DNA of 64,000 nt, taken from contig CACVBU010001002.1 of NCBI GenBank assembly GCA_902728285.1, forward strand, positions 405,970 through 469,969, read 5' to 3'. The position numbers and the translations under genes are program-made. Positions 46,101 to 57,184 of the stretch are shown in pieces. This stretch comes from Clytia hemisphaerica (Eukaryota; Cnidaria; Hydrozoa; Leptothecata; Clytiidae). The notes under the pieces were generated by a model. That model was not told the DNA's origin, made no database searches, and saw only the letters and a program-made list of their open reading frames with translations. Every line of letters begins with the position of its first letter. Position 1 is the first letter of the stretch.

Positions 46101-48410
46101 TTAAATGTTCAGTAACGCTGTAGGTTGGATTTAGTCCAGGATCTGATTTTTTTTGCATTTGATAATCTGATGGTAACAAAGCACCATCAATAAATCAGAG
46201 AGCGGATATACTAACAGAGTCTGACTACAGTATTGTAAGTTGGATTTTCAACGTTTTCTCTAGTTTATCGCTTTCTTCCGATAGCCTTGTCGGGGTCTTT
46301 TCGTGAGGAAACATACTAAGTTTAAATACAAGATGCGAAAATTATTTATTCAAAATAACCGAAGGGAAACTGATAAACATGTCAAATGTCTCCCAAATAT
46401 TTTATGATCAATCGATATAAAAAGAATTTTTCAAAGAAAATGAACATCAAATTTTGATGATGATTCCGTTAGAAAGTATATAATGTCTTCACGAAGAATC
46501 GAGAAACGAAAAAGAGGATAACTCTTTCTTCATCTTCGTTGAGACAGACGGTCTTCAAACTTTTTGGTAAATTGATAAACTATAAAAGAAGGGGCTTTCT
46601 TGGACGTACTTGAGACATTCATTCATTCGGGATTTTTTTTTGATGAAGTTTTAATGCTCGGCTTTGATGAAGTTTTATGGGCAGGAAAAATAATCTAAAC
46701 ACTTTTTTATTAAGAATATATTTTTATCAAAGCTTCTATGAATCACTCATTTTTATTTGACCGTAGAACGTCTTCAGTCTGTTGGCTTTTGGAAGAAATC
46801 TACTGTGGTAAGCGGACGTCATTGGGAGAAAAACATGTTTGTCAGTCAAACCAAAGTTACAAATCGGTTAAAATATCATGCTCTTGTGAGAAAATATCAG
46901 CGGCCTTAATTCCAATATATAATTAAATGATCCTAAGAGTTTTTACCGAGAAATTCCAGCAGTGATAGATGGGAAAATTCAACTTTGACAAAGATCAACT
47001 ATTTCAATCAGACGTTTTCCGGGAAAAACTTTAAAAGCAGTGATATCAGCAAAATGATTCGTCTTTTGCACGTGAAAGTGAAATTTTCCCACAATTTTGA
47101 GAGAGCTTAGAGTGTCGATAGATTGAAGTATGTTGGCAAGAGATATCCAATTGCTTTTTGTGGTCATATCTCAACAAGGCGAGAATAAATAGATCACACA
47201 AATCCAATTGCTCATAAAAATAACCTAGAAAAGTTTTTTTAAAGCTACCCTACGTACGTGTATATATGACCTGAAAGTAAAAATTTCTATCAAGCTTTGG
47301 TGGTAGGAAAACAGTTTTGAGAAATGTGTAGGTAAGTCTCTAAAATCTGTTCAGGTAGATAAAACAGAATTTAAACGACTGCAACGTTTTTTTTGTTTTA
47401 TGGTAGCGTCGTCAGATACGAGGACGTCATCAAAACATGTTTAGAGCACGTTGTTTTTTACGAATATTTACTTTGTGATCTTACCAGCATATATTATGGC
47501 AAACAACTTTTCTTTGGAGCGCAAAAGCCAGACCGTAAACAAGCCTTCTCCACATTTTGTGTTTGGAAGATCAGTGGGAGATCACTAACATCATCTCGTG
47601 TGTTTAAGGGGTGAGTTTGGGCGTCGTAGTCGTGGTAGGCTCCCTTTCTTGTTCAGTCTATGAAAGAAATTCGAAAACAATGTTTTCAAATACAACGATA
47701 TGTTATGAACGGTTAGGGTGGAAAAAGGGTGGTAAAAAGGCGTTAGTTTGGTAATTTGGGGCGATATTCTTTACAGGTCAAATTTCTAAACGTTTGATAT
47801 CCTGCTGAAGGGGAAAGCTGACGAGTTTTAAGAGTTGAATTAAAAACATGACTATGTCACAGTTATACAAATAATAAAAAGGTACTAAGCTTTAAAGCCC
47901 TGTCAAGAAATTATGAGTGTCAAAATTATTTAAATGTCAATTTAACCTTTCATTTTCTCTTTATCTTTTCCAGAAGAAAATCATTAAAATTGGAATAATT
48001 TGAGACTTTGGTGGGCATTGCTATCTCAAGGTGGAATACGTCAAAAGACATTCAAGATCAATTTTATCACTTCACAAGATAAAGTTTGCTTTCAAAAACA
48101 ACATTGACATCCAGTGAGAAAGGAAACCCCCTGAAACCGACTTCAGATTACTCATAAACTACTGTAAAACAGGATATCTCGCCGGAGGTCATATTTGCGG
48201 TCAAGAAGAGATCTTTATATGTGTATTTGATGAAGCTTTTGATGACGACTGGCAGAATGTTTGAGGAGTAGTTTGTTCTTTGAGTCAACTTATTTGGAAG
48301 GCATTCTACATCACGTCATATGTGGAGAGTATAACTACGAGATTAACTGAGAGAGAGAATTTATTGATTTTACAATTGACTTGAACATAACAACACGTGA
48401 TTGAAACAAG
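43140..48410. other. ~5.3 kb gene-poor segment
   Basis: AT-rich sequence without a gene I can support on either strand. Open frames at 43185, 45626, 45703, 46738 and 47393 are all under 77 codons and lack family motifs. The last few hundred bases should include the promoter and 5' UTR of the plus-strand gene at 48411. A short multi-exon gene could escape notice here. Confidence 0.4.
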
Positions 48411-48914
48411 ATGGCTTCCAAATCAATGCCGGCCACAGAATTTGAAGTTTACGTTTCATCGGCCGATAGTGGTATCGATTCTGACAGTGCATCTATTGCC
48501 AAACTAAATTCCTCCTTAGAAAGTATCGAACAGCGAAATGAGATCGATCCAACAACACTTCTGGCTGATAAAAACGCCCCACATAATGAAAGAGTGGAGG
48601 GGATCGGAAAAGCTTTAGATTGGCTGCGCGACGAACTCACTAAAATGAAGGAAACGGATAAAAAGTTGACGAAAACGTTCATAAAAATGCGATCACGGAT
48701 AGCCGACCATAAGGAGTTCATAGAGAACGGAGGTTTGTTAGCGGTCGAACAGCCCATCCTCCTTGAAACAACAACAGACGATTGTACTTCAGAACTTATG
48801 AGAAGAAAAATGTCGCAAAAACGACCTGATTATAATTTGATTGCTAAAGATGGTGCATTTCCAACAAATGGGCTGAACTTTGAGAATAACAAACGTGCAA
48901 CGTGGGTTATATAA
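48411..48914 (+). CDS. FAM167 (DIORA)-like small protein
   Basis: 167 residues, no introns. The match to the FAM167 family lies in residues 66-100: GKALDWLRDELTKMK, then a basic coiled-coil stretch (TKTFIKMRSRIADHK). Vertebrate members have the same ALEWLR-x-EL-x-xM core. The N-terminal third is Ser/Asp-rich and contains DSGIDS at 19-24, the form of a beta-TrCP phosphodegron (DSG-phi-x-S). The C-terminal 60 residues are not recognisable. There is no signal peptide or membrane segment, so it is probably cytoplasmic. FAM167 proteins have no settled biochemical role. The family match is by eye over ~35 residues. Confidence 0.72.
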   Translation: MASKSMPATEFEVYVSSADSGIDSDSASIAKLNSSLESIEQRNEIDPTTLLADKNAPHNERVEGIGKALDWLRDELTKMKETDKKLTKTFIKMRSRIADHKEFIENGGLLAVEQPILLETTTDDCTSELMRRKMSQKRPDYNLIAKDGAFPTNGLNFENNKRATWVI

Positions 48915-51900
48915 AGACTGGTACCAAGTTGTAGTAAAGGAAGAGTCACTGAAGTCAATTTTTGATGGACGGATTTGTCAGAAAGCTTCGTTTCATGATC
49001 GCCGCTCAGCGTAAACATTGAAATGTAATTCCATAGAACAAAAGTGCGGAACGATGAAATGTTGATTTGACCTTAACATATCTCATAACGGAATGAACTG
49101 CTTTCGAAAGACTCTTATGTGGATTACAATCTCAAAAACATGTTTCTTTGATTTCGAAAACGTGAAATCTTTGATTATTACACTGATCTGTTTTGTTTGT
49201 AAGCTAAGAGATTTAGTTAGGATTGAGCTACGTAATGTAAATTTTCAGCTCACGGCTGCAGAGTACCTTTTCAATCTCAGGATCCCAACTCGAACTATAC
49301 CCTTTAAAGCTTGAAAACAGTTTATTTAATAACCAAAATTTTTAAGTCGTGTTGAACTTATTTTAAAAATGATATATATTTTGTAAAAATTGTAGTTTTG
49401 TTAAATAGTAAAGTAAATATTCATTTTGGACCATAGGCATTATCGCAAAGGATATTTAAAGAGAAAATCAAGATGATAATGAATCAACCGAAATTTTTTG
49501 GAAATTCTTTCTGTTGAAAAATCTCTTCATACGATAACTTCGGACATAGTTTAGCAAACACATCTCTGGGAACTAGAAATTACTTCGAATAACTTAAAAT
49601 CCGAATACCATTGTTCAAACGTCTTCCGTCTCAGAAGGATTTCCGTCTTTGTGAAGTAAATCAAGAGGGATCTCCGTCTTAAAATTCCTGTATAAAAATT
49701 CACCGAAATTTCAAGATTATATTACTATATATATATTACTATGTAAAATCCGTTTTCAGTCTCAGACGAAAAACCTTAGTTTGACCAATGGAATACGTTA
49801 GGTAGTTATTGCGTCGACTATTGAAAGGCTTAGGATTGCAGAATTTCACCAGCCATCGGAACGGATTTTTCAACTAGAGGTCTGAGCCCTAGCCCTCGTT
49901 TTAGGAGTTTTCCGGGTCCAACTATTGAGTTTAAGGCTGCGAAGACGCTAGAGAGGAATCAATCTATCTCAAGCAAGACAAAGTGAGGCCTTAAGAATTC
50001 CGCCGCGTTTAGAATGACGGATTGAATCTAGTCTTTTCTTTGTTCTTGAGCGGTCTTGCGATGGGTTTTACTTTGAATCTGGCGTTTGTGTGTAAACCAC
50101 GCCGGTTACGCGTTTTGGATGAGAAATAAGCGGCTTTATTTTTTCCATCTAAAAGTTTCGTATTCAGGCCCTTGGAGATTTGAAATCAATAGGCCCAACA
50201 TCAATTTATTCAGTTTTTACGGGTAAGGACAGTTGAGTCCTACTTAATATGCGGCGGAACAGGAAAGGAAGATTTACTACCATTCCTCTCCGGTAGGAAA
50301 TTGATTCGCTCCTTTAGAGCTTTAGCGTGGGCGGCCGTCAATCCGTCGAGCAATGAGTAAATATCGTGATACCATAGGTGCCAAGGTTTTTGAGACATAG
50401 GTTAAGTACCCTTCTCCTCTGACTCTTTTCAAGGGATCAAATTTCTTTGCAAAGCATATTTCAAGGTGCGTCTTCGTTAAGGTGAGAAGATATCTGGATG
50501 AGTCAAAGATGCTTTATTCACTAATCACCCTGTTATTCATACTATTTCAAGGGCTCACGCATTCTTTATCTTTGCATCACACTAGAAAAGCATTGATTCA
50601 TTCAAATTCAAAATTTCACATCACTAACGTCCTCCCAAAGATCTTTACTGACTGCCGAGCACGTCAAAGGCCTACCGTCTTTCCTCTCTGATGGAAAGTT
50701 GGCCCACTACTCAAGAACTTCAGTGTGGGAGGCCGCACCATCGAGTCCGCGCTATTGGACGGGAAAGCCAAGGGAGAAATAGTAATTATTATCCATATAG
50801 CGGTCATTAAGTATAAGCCATTAAAGGTTCAATCGGCGGGCGGTATTGAAAGGTTTTGTGACTCAAATTGTCATACCCGCGCTGAGGAAACTAAAGCGCC
50901 AGGCATCAGAGGGCTGAAATATTATTAACCGCCCAGGTATAGGGCAATAACGTCATTTGCGGCCCGCTCGTAATTGGATTGAAGTCGTTGCATTGAAGCG
51001 AAGAGACTAAACTAACGTCACTTTTTGGTCATTTGCGGCCCCGCTCGCAAGGTGCAAAAAATTTGTTGAAGACATTGCATTGAAGCGAAAAGACTCCGCT
51101 TCGCGTCGGGCCCAAATGACACTATCGGGCGAATAATCAAACTACGCGGCAGAAAATAACAACAACGACCTCAAACTGAACGCTATTGTTATATTATTGT
51201 GTTTTTTAGGGATGGCTCAGTGACTAAGTGAGAAAGCCAGGCAGCGAATGAAATAAAAAAGCAATACACTAATATAGTTTTCGTTTCATTTTATAGTGAT
51301 TAAATTGCTGGGTTTTTTTAGCGAATGGTATGGTGGCGATATAATTAGTGAATAGATAAGGTTTTACAGAGTCTGTGACATAGGGATGTGTGTTTTCACA
51401 CAGGAGTGAAAACAATCAATGCAATCAAGAATACCTGGGGTAGTTAAGTAAGACTTTTTGACAAATTTCTACTGTATAACACGGGGCTGTAATTTACAAC
51501 TGCTTGTTGTCTAAATGTTCCTCCCCGCCCCTAGAGCAGTACTATGTTGACAACTTAAACGAGAAAACAGCCAATCAGCATGGCAAGGGTTAGCGAGCAC
51601 CTCACTAAAAACCGAGACTTTTCATCCCGTTAATTGCGTATAGAAAAAACGCGGGTGACGTCTAGTATAGGATAGGCAAGGGTCAATTTGTTAGAAAATT
51701 TGATGAAAGATGGTGATTTCTGAATATCAAAACAGAGAAATGTGACAGATGATGACAAAGGGATTTTCGCATCTCATAAATCAACAGAAATCAAATTCGT
51801 CTGGGAATGTATTAAAACACCTGAGTTTTCACACGTGATTAGCAGCTACATAATGCGAGGTTTTAAAGTGCTAAACGCAAAGTAGGCTGAAACTGCTTTT

Positions 51901-52529
51901 TATAGAAACTTTCACAAAAAGTCTTGGCTTTTGAGGGGTGAAAGGAATTTTATCCTGATTTGTTAAACTTCCGTTATACCACAAAGTTGTCAGATTTTAT
52001 CAACAAAAAAACGAAAATCGAAGAAGACAAACTTGACAGAATGGTCTGAAAAAAAGAGATTTCCAGTACGTTTGAAACCCCGAGGAAACCCCTTATCTCA
52101 CGAATAACATGCTCCGATCAATTGTTTAGAATATTCCGTCCCGTACAAGAAGTTGACCTGCAAATAAGCTAAAATAACAATAGTCTGTAAACAGACCCGA
52201 TATCTACGGCTAATTTCAAAATTTATTGCCGTAGAGGTTTGTACTCCGAAACGATTAACGTAAGATACACTCTGATACAGAGTAAAATAACAACAAAACT
52301 TTTGAACTGAAGCGTGAAGGAAACATTAATTCAATTATTTTACCGGTTAGGATACTGTATAGAATAAGGATGGATAAGGATGGATAGTGTACAATCATGA
52401 GGAAATTCAATACCCATAAATAAACAACACATTCATGAAAACGATCGTATTTCAAAATACCACTCGCAAAAAGGGATATGTCTAAGTTTTTAAGCATCTT
52501 ACGGAATACATTATCAACACTGATTCAAA
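48915..52529. other. ~3.6 kb intergenic segment with GC-richer patches
   Basis: No gene is supported. The part 49850-51130 is richer in CG-containing words than its surroundings and holds the imperfect duplication at 50953-51095, suggesting the remnant of a mobile element. Open frames at 50482 and 50725 (under 70 codons) have no recognisable features. The last stretch should include the promoter of the oxygenase gene at 52530. Confidence 0.4.
50953..51095 (+). repeat. Imperfect tandem duplication
   Basis: Two copies, 50953-51008 and 51029-51095, each start TCATTTGCGGCC(C)CGCTCG and end CATTGCATTGAAGCGAA or close. The second has a ~10-bp insertion in the middle. The flanks are also CG-rich (TTCGCGTCGGGCC). 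Confidence 0.65.
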
Positions 52530-53333
52530 ATGGCAGACAAGGATGTTACCAACATAGCTTGTGATCTTGACACCGAATGGGTGGAGAAGAATTATCAATC
52601 TTCGTGGAAAGACAGATTTGAAGAGGATGGATTCTTGGTCATTCGTGATTTGATTCAGGATGAGAGGGTTATGAAAAGTTACATCAAAAGTTATGAAGAA
52701 CTGTTGGATTCCAGTGAAACGACAGACCATCGCTTTGATCTCGGTTCACATAAGGATGAACAGAATCAGAACAATGAGAAGAAGAAAGAGAATATTTGTC
52801 AGATCATGTGGCCTTCCATGTACGATGGAACATTTTTAGAAAGACCTATCTTCAAACGGCTATTAACAGTGGTAAGAAAAATCCTGGGTGAAGACATGGA
52901 CTTTGATTTCGATATGCTGATCAACAAATTTCCGTATAGCGGAACACCAACTCCTTGGCATCAGGACGAATCATATTGGCCGGACATGCCAGATAAGCGG
53001 GCGGTATCGTGTTGGGTTGCCCTTGATGATGCCACCGTTGAGAATGGATGTATGTGGTTTGTGAGAGGCTCCCATCAGGAGGAAGCTCTACGTCCACATA
53101 GGAGGGTGAAGGAGGGCCACCATGCAAGGTGTACAGACTCGTGTAGCGAGAGAGAGGGTCGACCACAACCGTTGAAGGGTGGATCGTGCACTCTGCATCA
53201 CGGTCGAACGTTACACTACACGAGAGGGAATAACACTGGTACCAATAGACGAGCATACATTTTGAACTTTCGACCGAAAGAAATGGTGCAGTGGGAAAGA
53301 GACCGTGGGTTTGACCATGGGAAGACACAGTGA
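52530..53333 (+). CDS. Phytanoyl-CoA dioxygenase (PhyH)-family protein
   Basis: 267 residues, intronless. It is an iron(II)/2-oxoglutarate oxygenase of the PhyH family. EEDGFLVIRDLI (31-42) is the usual N-terminal strand. The iron ligands are His144 and Asp146 (WHQDESYW) and the distal His229 (GRTLHYTRGNN). Arg240, eleven residues later, fits the 2-oxoglutarate salt bridge. WVALDDATVENGCMW (162-176) is the family's conserved strand. All catalytic residues are present, so it is expected to be active. No clear peroxisomal signal is present: the C-terminus is KTQ, and no PTS2 is visible. The substrate is unknown. Relatives in animals include PHYHD1, and many bacteria have similar proteins. An AATAAA-like site was not obvious just downstream. 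Confidence 0.88.
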   Translation: MADKDVTNIACDLDTEWVEKNYQSSWKDRFEEDGFLVIRDLIQDERVMKSYIKSYEELLDSSETTDHRFDLGSHKDEQNQNNEKKKENICQIMWPSMYDGTFLERPIFKRLLTVVRKILGEDMDFDFDMLINKFPYSGTPTPWHQDESYWPDMPDKRAVSCWVALDDATVENGCMWFVRGSHQEEALRPHRRVKEGHHARCTDSCSEREGRPQPLKGGSCTLHHGRTLHYTRGNNTGTNRRAYILNFRPKEMVQWERDRGFDHGKTQ

Positions 53334-53924
53334 ATAATTTGACAAAATATTTTAGTATAACTTCATTACCATAAAGAAATTTTCATATGAATCCTCTTTC
53401 ACTCATTCCTCGTTCCTTTTATTTCATTACTGTATGCCTGTAACCTCTTAAAAAGGATAACACTAAAGAAAATTATGTTGGTTTAGAAAACTCGTTAAGC
53501 ATCGATCTTAGAATCACTTTCACAATCTTGCATAATAATCTGAGCAAAAAGGGGGGGGAGCTGATTTCAAATCGGGAATTATCAAAGGTTTTCTGAAGAT
53601 GCTCATTTTGGGTACAAATCAAAGTCTCCAATTTTGAGAATCTGCAAAGCCCCGGGTGAAGAAATCATGCAGCAAAACGCAGCTTGAAAGCCGCCTTTAA
53701 AACAGTATCCATACAAAACACTCTATAGATGTAAGCTTGTAGTAAACGCCACCTGCCTAATATCAAAATAATCTGATTCATCAGAATTTGATTAAAAATG
53801 TATCAGCTTGAAGCATCATTCAAGGACCTCCAAAAATTGGTTAGCTTCTTTCAAAAAAGATTTCATTTCCACTGTGGCGTTGAACAGGTTTATGAGGTTC
53901 GTTGGGAGGAGAACAAAGTCCAGA
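53334..53924. other. Intergenic, 3' UTR and promoter region
   Basis: About 590 bp between the oxygenase stop and the carboxypeptidase start. It contains a G run at 53552-53559 and AT-rich sequence. An open frame from 53808 reads into the carboxypeptidase but would put 39 basic residues ahead of the signal peptide, so I treat it as 5' UTR. Confidence 0.5.
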
Positions 53925-56160
53925 ATGAAGGTTTTTGTGGGGATTTTGTGCTTAGTGGTGGTTTTAGAAGCGGCCCCACGGAGCGTTTTGATGAGACATT
54001 TAGTGAGAACTTTGGGAGATTTTTCGACTTTTCAACAAACTGGTGACGAAACAGCCGAGGCGGCGGATGATGGAGACACCATCCCTCTCCAGCATCATAA
54101 TTATCAAATGACCAAAGAAAAGATGGAGAACATCACCAAACAGTGCCCAGATATAACCAAGATGTACAGTGTTGGTCAATCAGTTGAAGGACGAGAGTTG
54201 TATGTCATGGTCATCTCAGACTCGCCCAATAAACACAAACCAGGAAATCCAGAATTCAAATATGTCAGCACTATGCATGGAAACGAGGTTGTCGGGAAAG
54301 AATTGTTGTTGAATTTGATGCAGAAGTTTTGCGATAATTACGGAAAAGATGAGAAGATGACGGGATTGGTTCGATCGGTGAGGATGCATTTTATGCCCTG
54401 TATGAATCCTGATGGGTACGAGAAAGCTTACAATGACGGTGGCAAAGATTGGTTGCTGGGCAGGTCCAACGCAAATAATAAAGATTTGAACCGAAACTTC
54501 CCTGATCAATACATCAAGAATAAGGATAATTCTGAGCAAGAGCCCGAAACGCGTGAAGTCATGGATTGGATTTGCAATGAGGAAAATCCATTCGTGTTAT
54601 CGGCAAATCTGCATGGTGGTTCACTTGTAGCCAACTACCCTTACGACGATACTAAAGAACAGAAGACGGAATATTCCGCTAGTCCTGATGATGATGTGTT
54701 CCGGTCATTAGCAACCTTTTACTCGGATGAGCACAAAACAATGCATCTGAAAGAACCGGAATGGGACTGCCCGGATGTTCCGGTTGATAAGTTCGACCAT
54801 GGAATCACTAACGGTGCTAAATGGTACAACGTTGCTGGTGGAATGCAAGATTTCAACTATTTGCGCTGTGGATGCATGGAGCTGACATTGGAGTTGGGCT
54901 GCGATAAATTTCCGAAAGCTCACAAACTGCAAAAGTATTGGAACGATAACAAGAAGGCTTTGGTCAGCTTTATTGGACAGGTAAGATTCTTTTGTTTATC
55001 AAAATCTCCTTCCCCTATCATAGACATTCCAGAATACCAAGGCCTCTGAGACCTTTTTTTAGGTATTCGTGCATTTGTTACATGCTTTTTCTATTCAGGG
55101 GAAAATGCACAATTATGTGCCAATTTTCTTTCAAGAAAGGCATAGCTAAACAGTAATTTTTTGTCTTCATTCGATTGACATGGGAACTCGAGGACACTTT
55201 TTCATTGTGGTTCTCTTTATAAAACCTACATCATTAAAAAGTTGACAACTGCAGGGAGGGAGAAATAAAATCATGTACAGTTACCTCTCGCTAATTCGAA
55301 AATTCCAAAAATTTTCTTCGAACTACAGAAAGATTCGAAATAAAGAAAGTATTTTGTACTGGTTTCTAGCTGAGCAGAGCTGAGTGGACAAATACCTTCG
55401 AATTATAGAAAGATTCGAATAGTAGAGGTTCGAATTAGAGAGAGTTGATTGTACTAAAAACAAGATTCTTATTAAAAAGACTCCCTAGTGGTTCCAATAG
55501 TAAGAAATCGAGCATAAATCATCTCGATTGTTCAAACATTTAAAATATTAAACCTTTCTTTTCCAGGCGAAAAAGGGAGTCAAGGGATTTGTGAGAGATG
55601 CAGAAACAAAAGACACAATCGAGGGAGCGATTATAACGGTAGAAGATCGACAACACGATGTACGCTCGCATTCCAGCGGAGATTATTTCCGACTGTTGTT
55701 GCCAGGTACATACACTTTGACCGCACGAAAAGATAATTACAATCCAATCCAAAAAACAGTGGTAATTAAACCCAACAGTGATGCTGTAGAATTGGATTTC
55801 CTTATGGAAAAATCAGAAAACCATCAACCCGATACGGGATTACAACAACTGATCCAAGCTAACACCGAACAACCCGATAACTCACTTTTGAAACAGATTC
55901 AAAACATCGATCAGCAATTATTAACCCATTCTTCTCAGACAGATCCTAATAACGAGTTCGGTCAATTTTCACCATCTGTCAGCATCGGAGGTTTAAGCAC
56001 CCACGAGAACACGCCAAAGGGCGCCGATAGTGAAGAAAGTATGAATGAATTTTTGAACAATAATAGCAAAGAGGATGATCAAATCATGAACGACTTTGAT
56101 CTCGAGAAACAAGATTTTTTCGACCAAAAAACTGATCTCCAGACTTCTGACCAGGCTTAA
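53925..56160 (+). CDS. Secreted M14 metallocarboxypeptidase (CPE/CPN/CPD-like)
   Basis: Exons 53925-54980 and 55567-56160 (GT-AG, phase 0); 549 residues. I chose the ATG at 53925 because it opens a signal peptide (MKVFVGILCLVVVLEA). The carboxypeptidase domain spans ~57-345. Zinc ligands are His118 and Glu121 (MHGNEVVGKE) and His230 (NLHGG), and the catalytic Glu323 lies in ELTLELGCDKFP. DLNRNFPD (187-194) holds the substrate-carboxylate Arg. A transthyretin-like beta domain follows at ~355-430 (KGFVRDAETKDTIEGA), as in regulatory B-type carboxypeptidases. The last ~115 residues are acidic and unique, with no membrane segment. It should remove C-terminal Lys/Arg from prohormones or other peptides in the secretory pathway or outside the cell. 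All key residues are intact. Confidence 0.93.
55278..55451. mobile_element. MITE in carboxypeptidase intron (pogo/Tigger-type ends)
   Basis: 174 bp flanked by TA (55276-55277, 55452-55453). Inverted ends of ~24 bp: CAGTTACCTCTCGCTAATTCG at the left edge (minus its last base) and the complement of CAATCAACTCTCTCTAATTC at the right. Inside, ATTCGAAT words recur. Pogo/Tigger elements have ends of this CAGT...CTCTCG...TTCGAA kind. Confidence 0.8.
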
Positions 56161-57184
56161 ACTTCATCGCATAAACATTGCAATACCCAAATGTACATAT
56201 CAATATGTCTTCAATCACAAAACTCACAAACAAAACTATTTAGGAAAACATAAAACATAAAAGCATTAAATAGATAAAACTGTAAATAGTATGATGTAGA
56301 ATAGAATTTATAAAAATCACAATAAAATAAAATCGTATATTTGGTATACCTGAAAAAAGGCATCTTGAACAAATCGTCAAAACCTTTCATGCTAAGATTG
56401 AATTCTAAATTTGTGCCCAATAACCATCTTATTTAGTAGTCTTAATCAACGACATCAATGCTATTCTCAAAATGCATGACTTCAATAAATGATGGACTTA
56501 TCTTCGGAGGTAGAATTAAATGATCGGTAACAATGTTACAATTTTTGGTAATATCCGCCAGGGCTTTAAAGTATTTTTCTCGCTGAAGTTTTCGATTCTG
56601 AGGAATTAGTAAAATGGTAAACAGTCAATTTTTTTGAACCGAACTGTAATGAAAAGAAATATATTTCCAGAAATCATTGTCTAAATTATACTTCAAAATG
56701 CTATTTACAAGATACAAAATACTTCTAAATAAAATTTTCGTGTGTTAAATCAATTGTAAAATAATTAAATGTCAGTTAAAACAATTACTTTTTTGAGAAA
56801 TTTTACTTTCTTAAATATGCCGGTAATAACTCACATTACCATTAAAAAAGAGCAGGAAAAAAACTTTTTTTCAAAGATAACTAAAATTTTACGACGTAGA
56901 AAAACCGCTAGGTTAGAAAAAACTATCTGTCCCTGTCATTTAAAACTTAGTAGTCATTAGTATTTTAATTAAGTCATTATCAGCCTAGCAGTCTCATTTG
57001 GTTGTTCGTCAATGTCCTTTTTTCTAAAAAAATAAACGGTGGAAGAGGCGTCTTTATTTAGGCAGCACGTCCTGCAGTAAGTTTAAAATGGGTTCGTCGT
57101 ACATCGTAATTCGCGTAAAAGGTATAAAATGACTAACATAGAGTAAGAATAATAAAAACAATGTAAAATAGGCTAAAACTAAGT
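56161..57184. other. Convergent 3' flanks, no gene seen
   Basis: Lies between the plus-strand carboxypeptidase stop and the minus-strand CD36-like stop. AATAAAATAAAATCG near 56321 could serve as a poly(A) signal for the plus-strand gene. On the minus strand, the complement of TTTATT words is frequent but not decisive. Very AT-rich; short frames only. Confidence 0.4.

Noticed and set aside
53798..54046. 82-codon frame overlapping the carboxypeptidase start
   Set aside because: It overlaps the signal peptide and start of the carboxypeptidase domain in another frame and has no features of its own.
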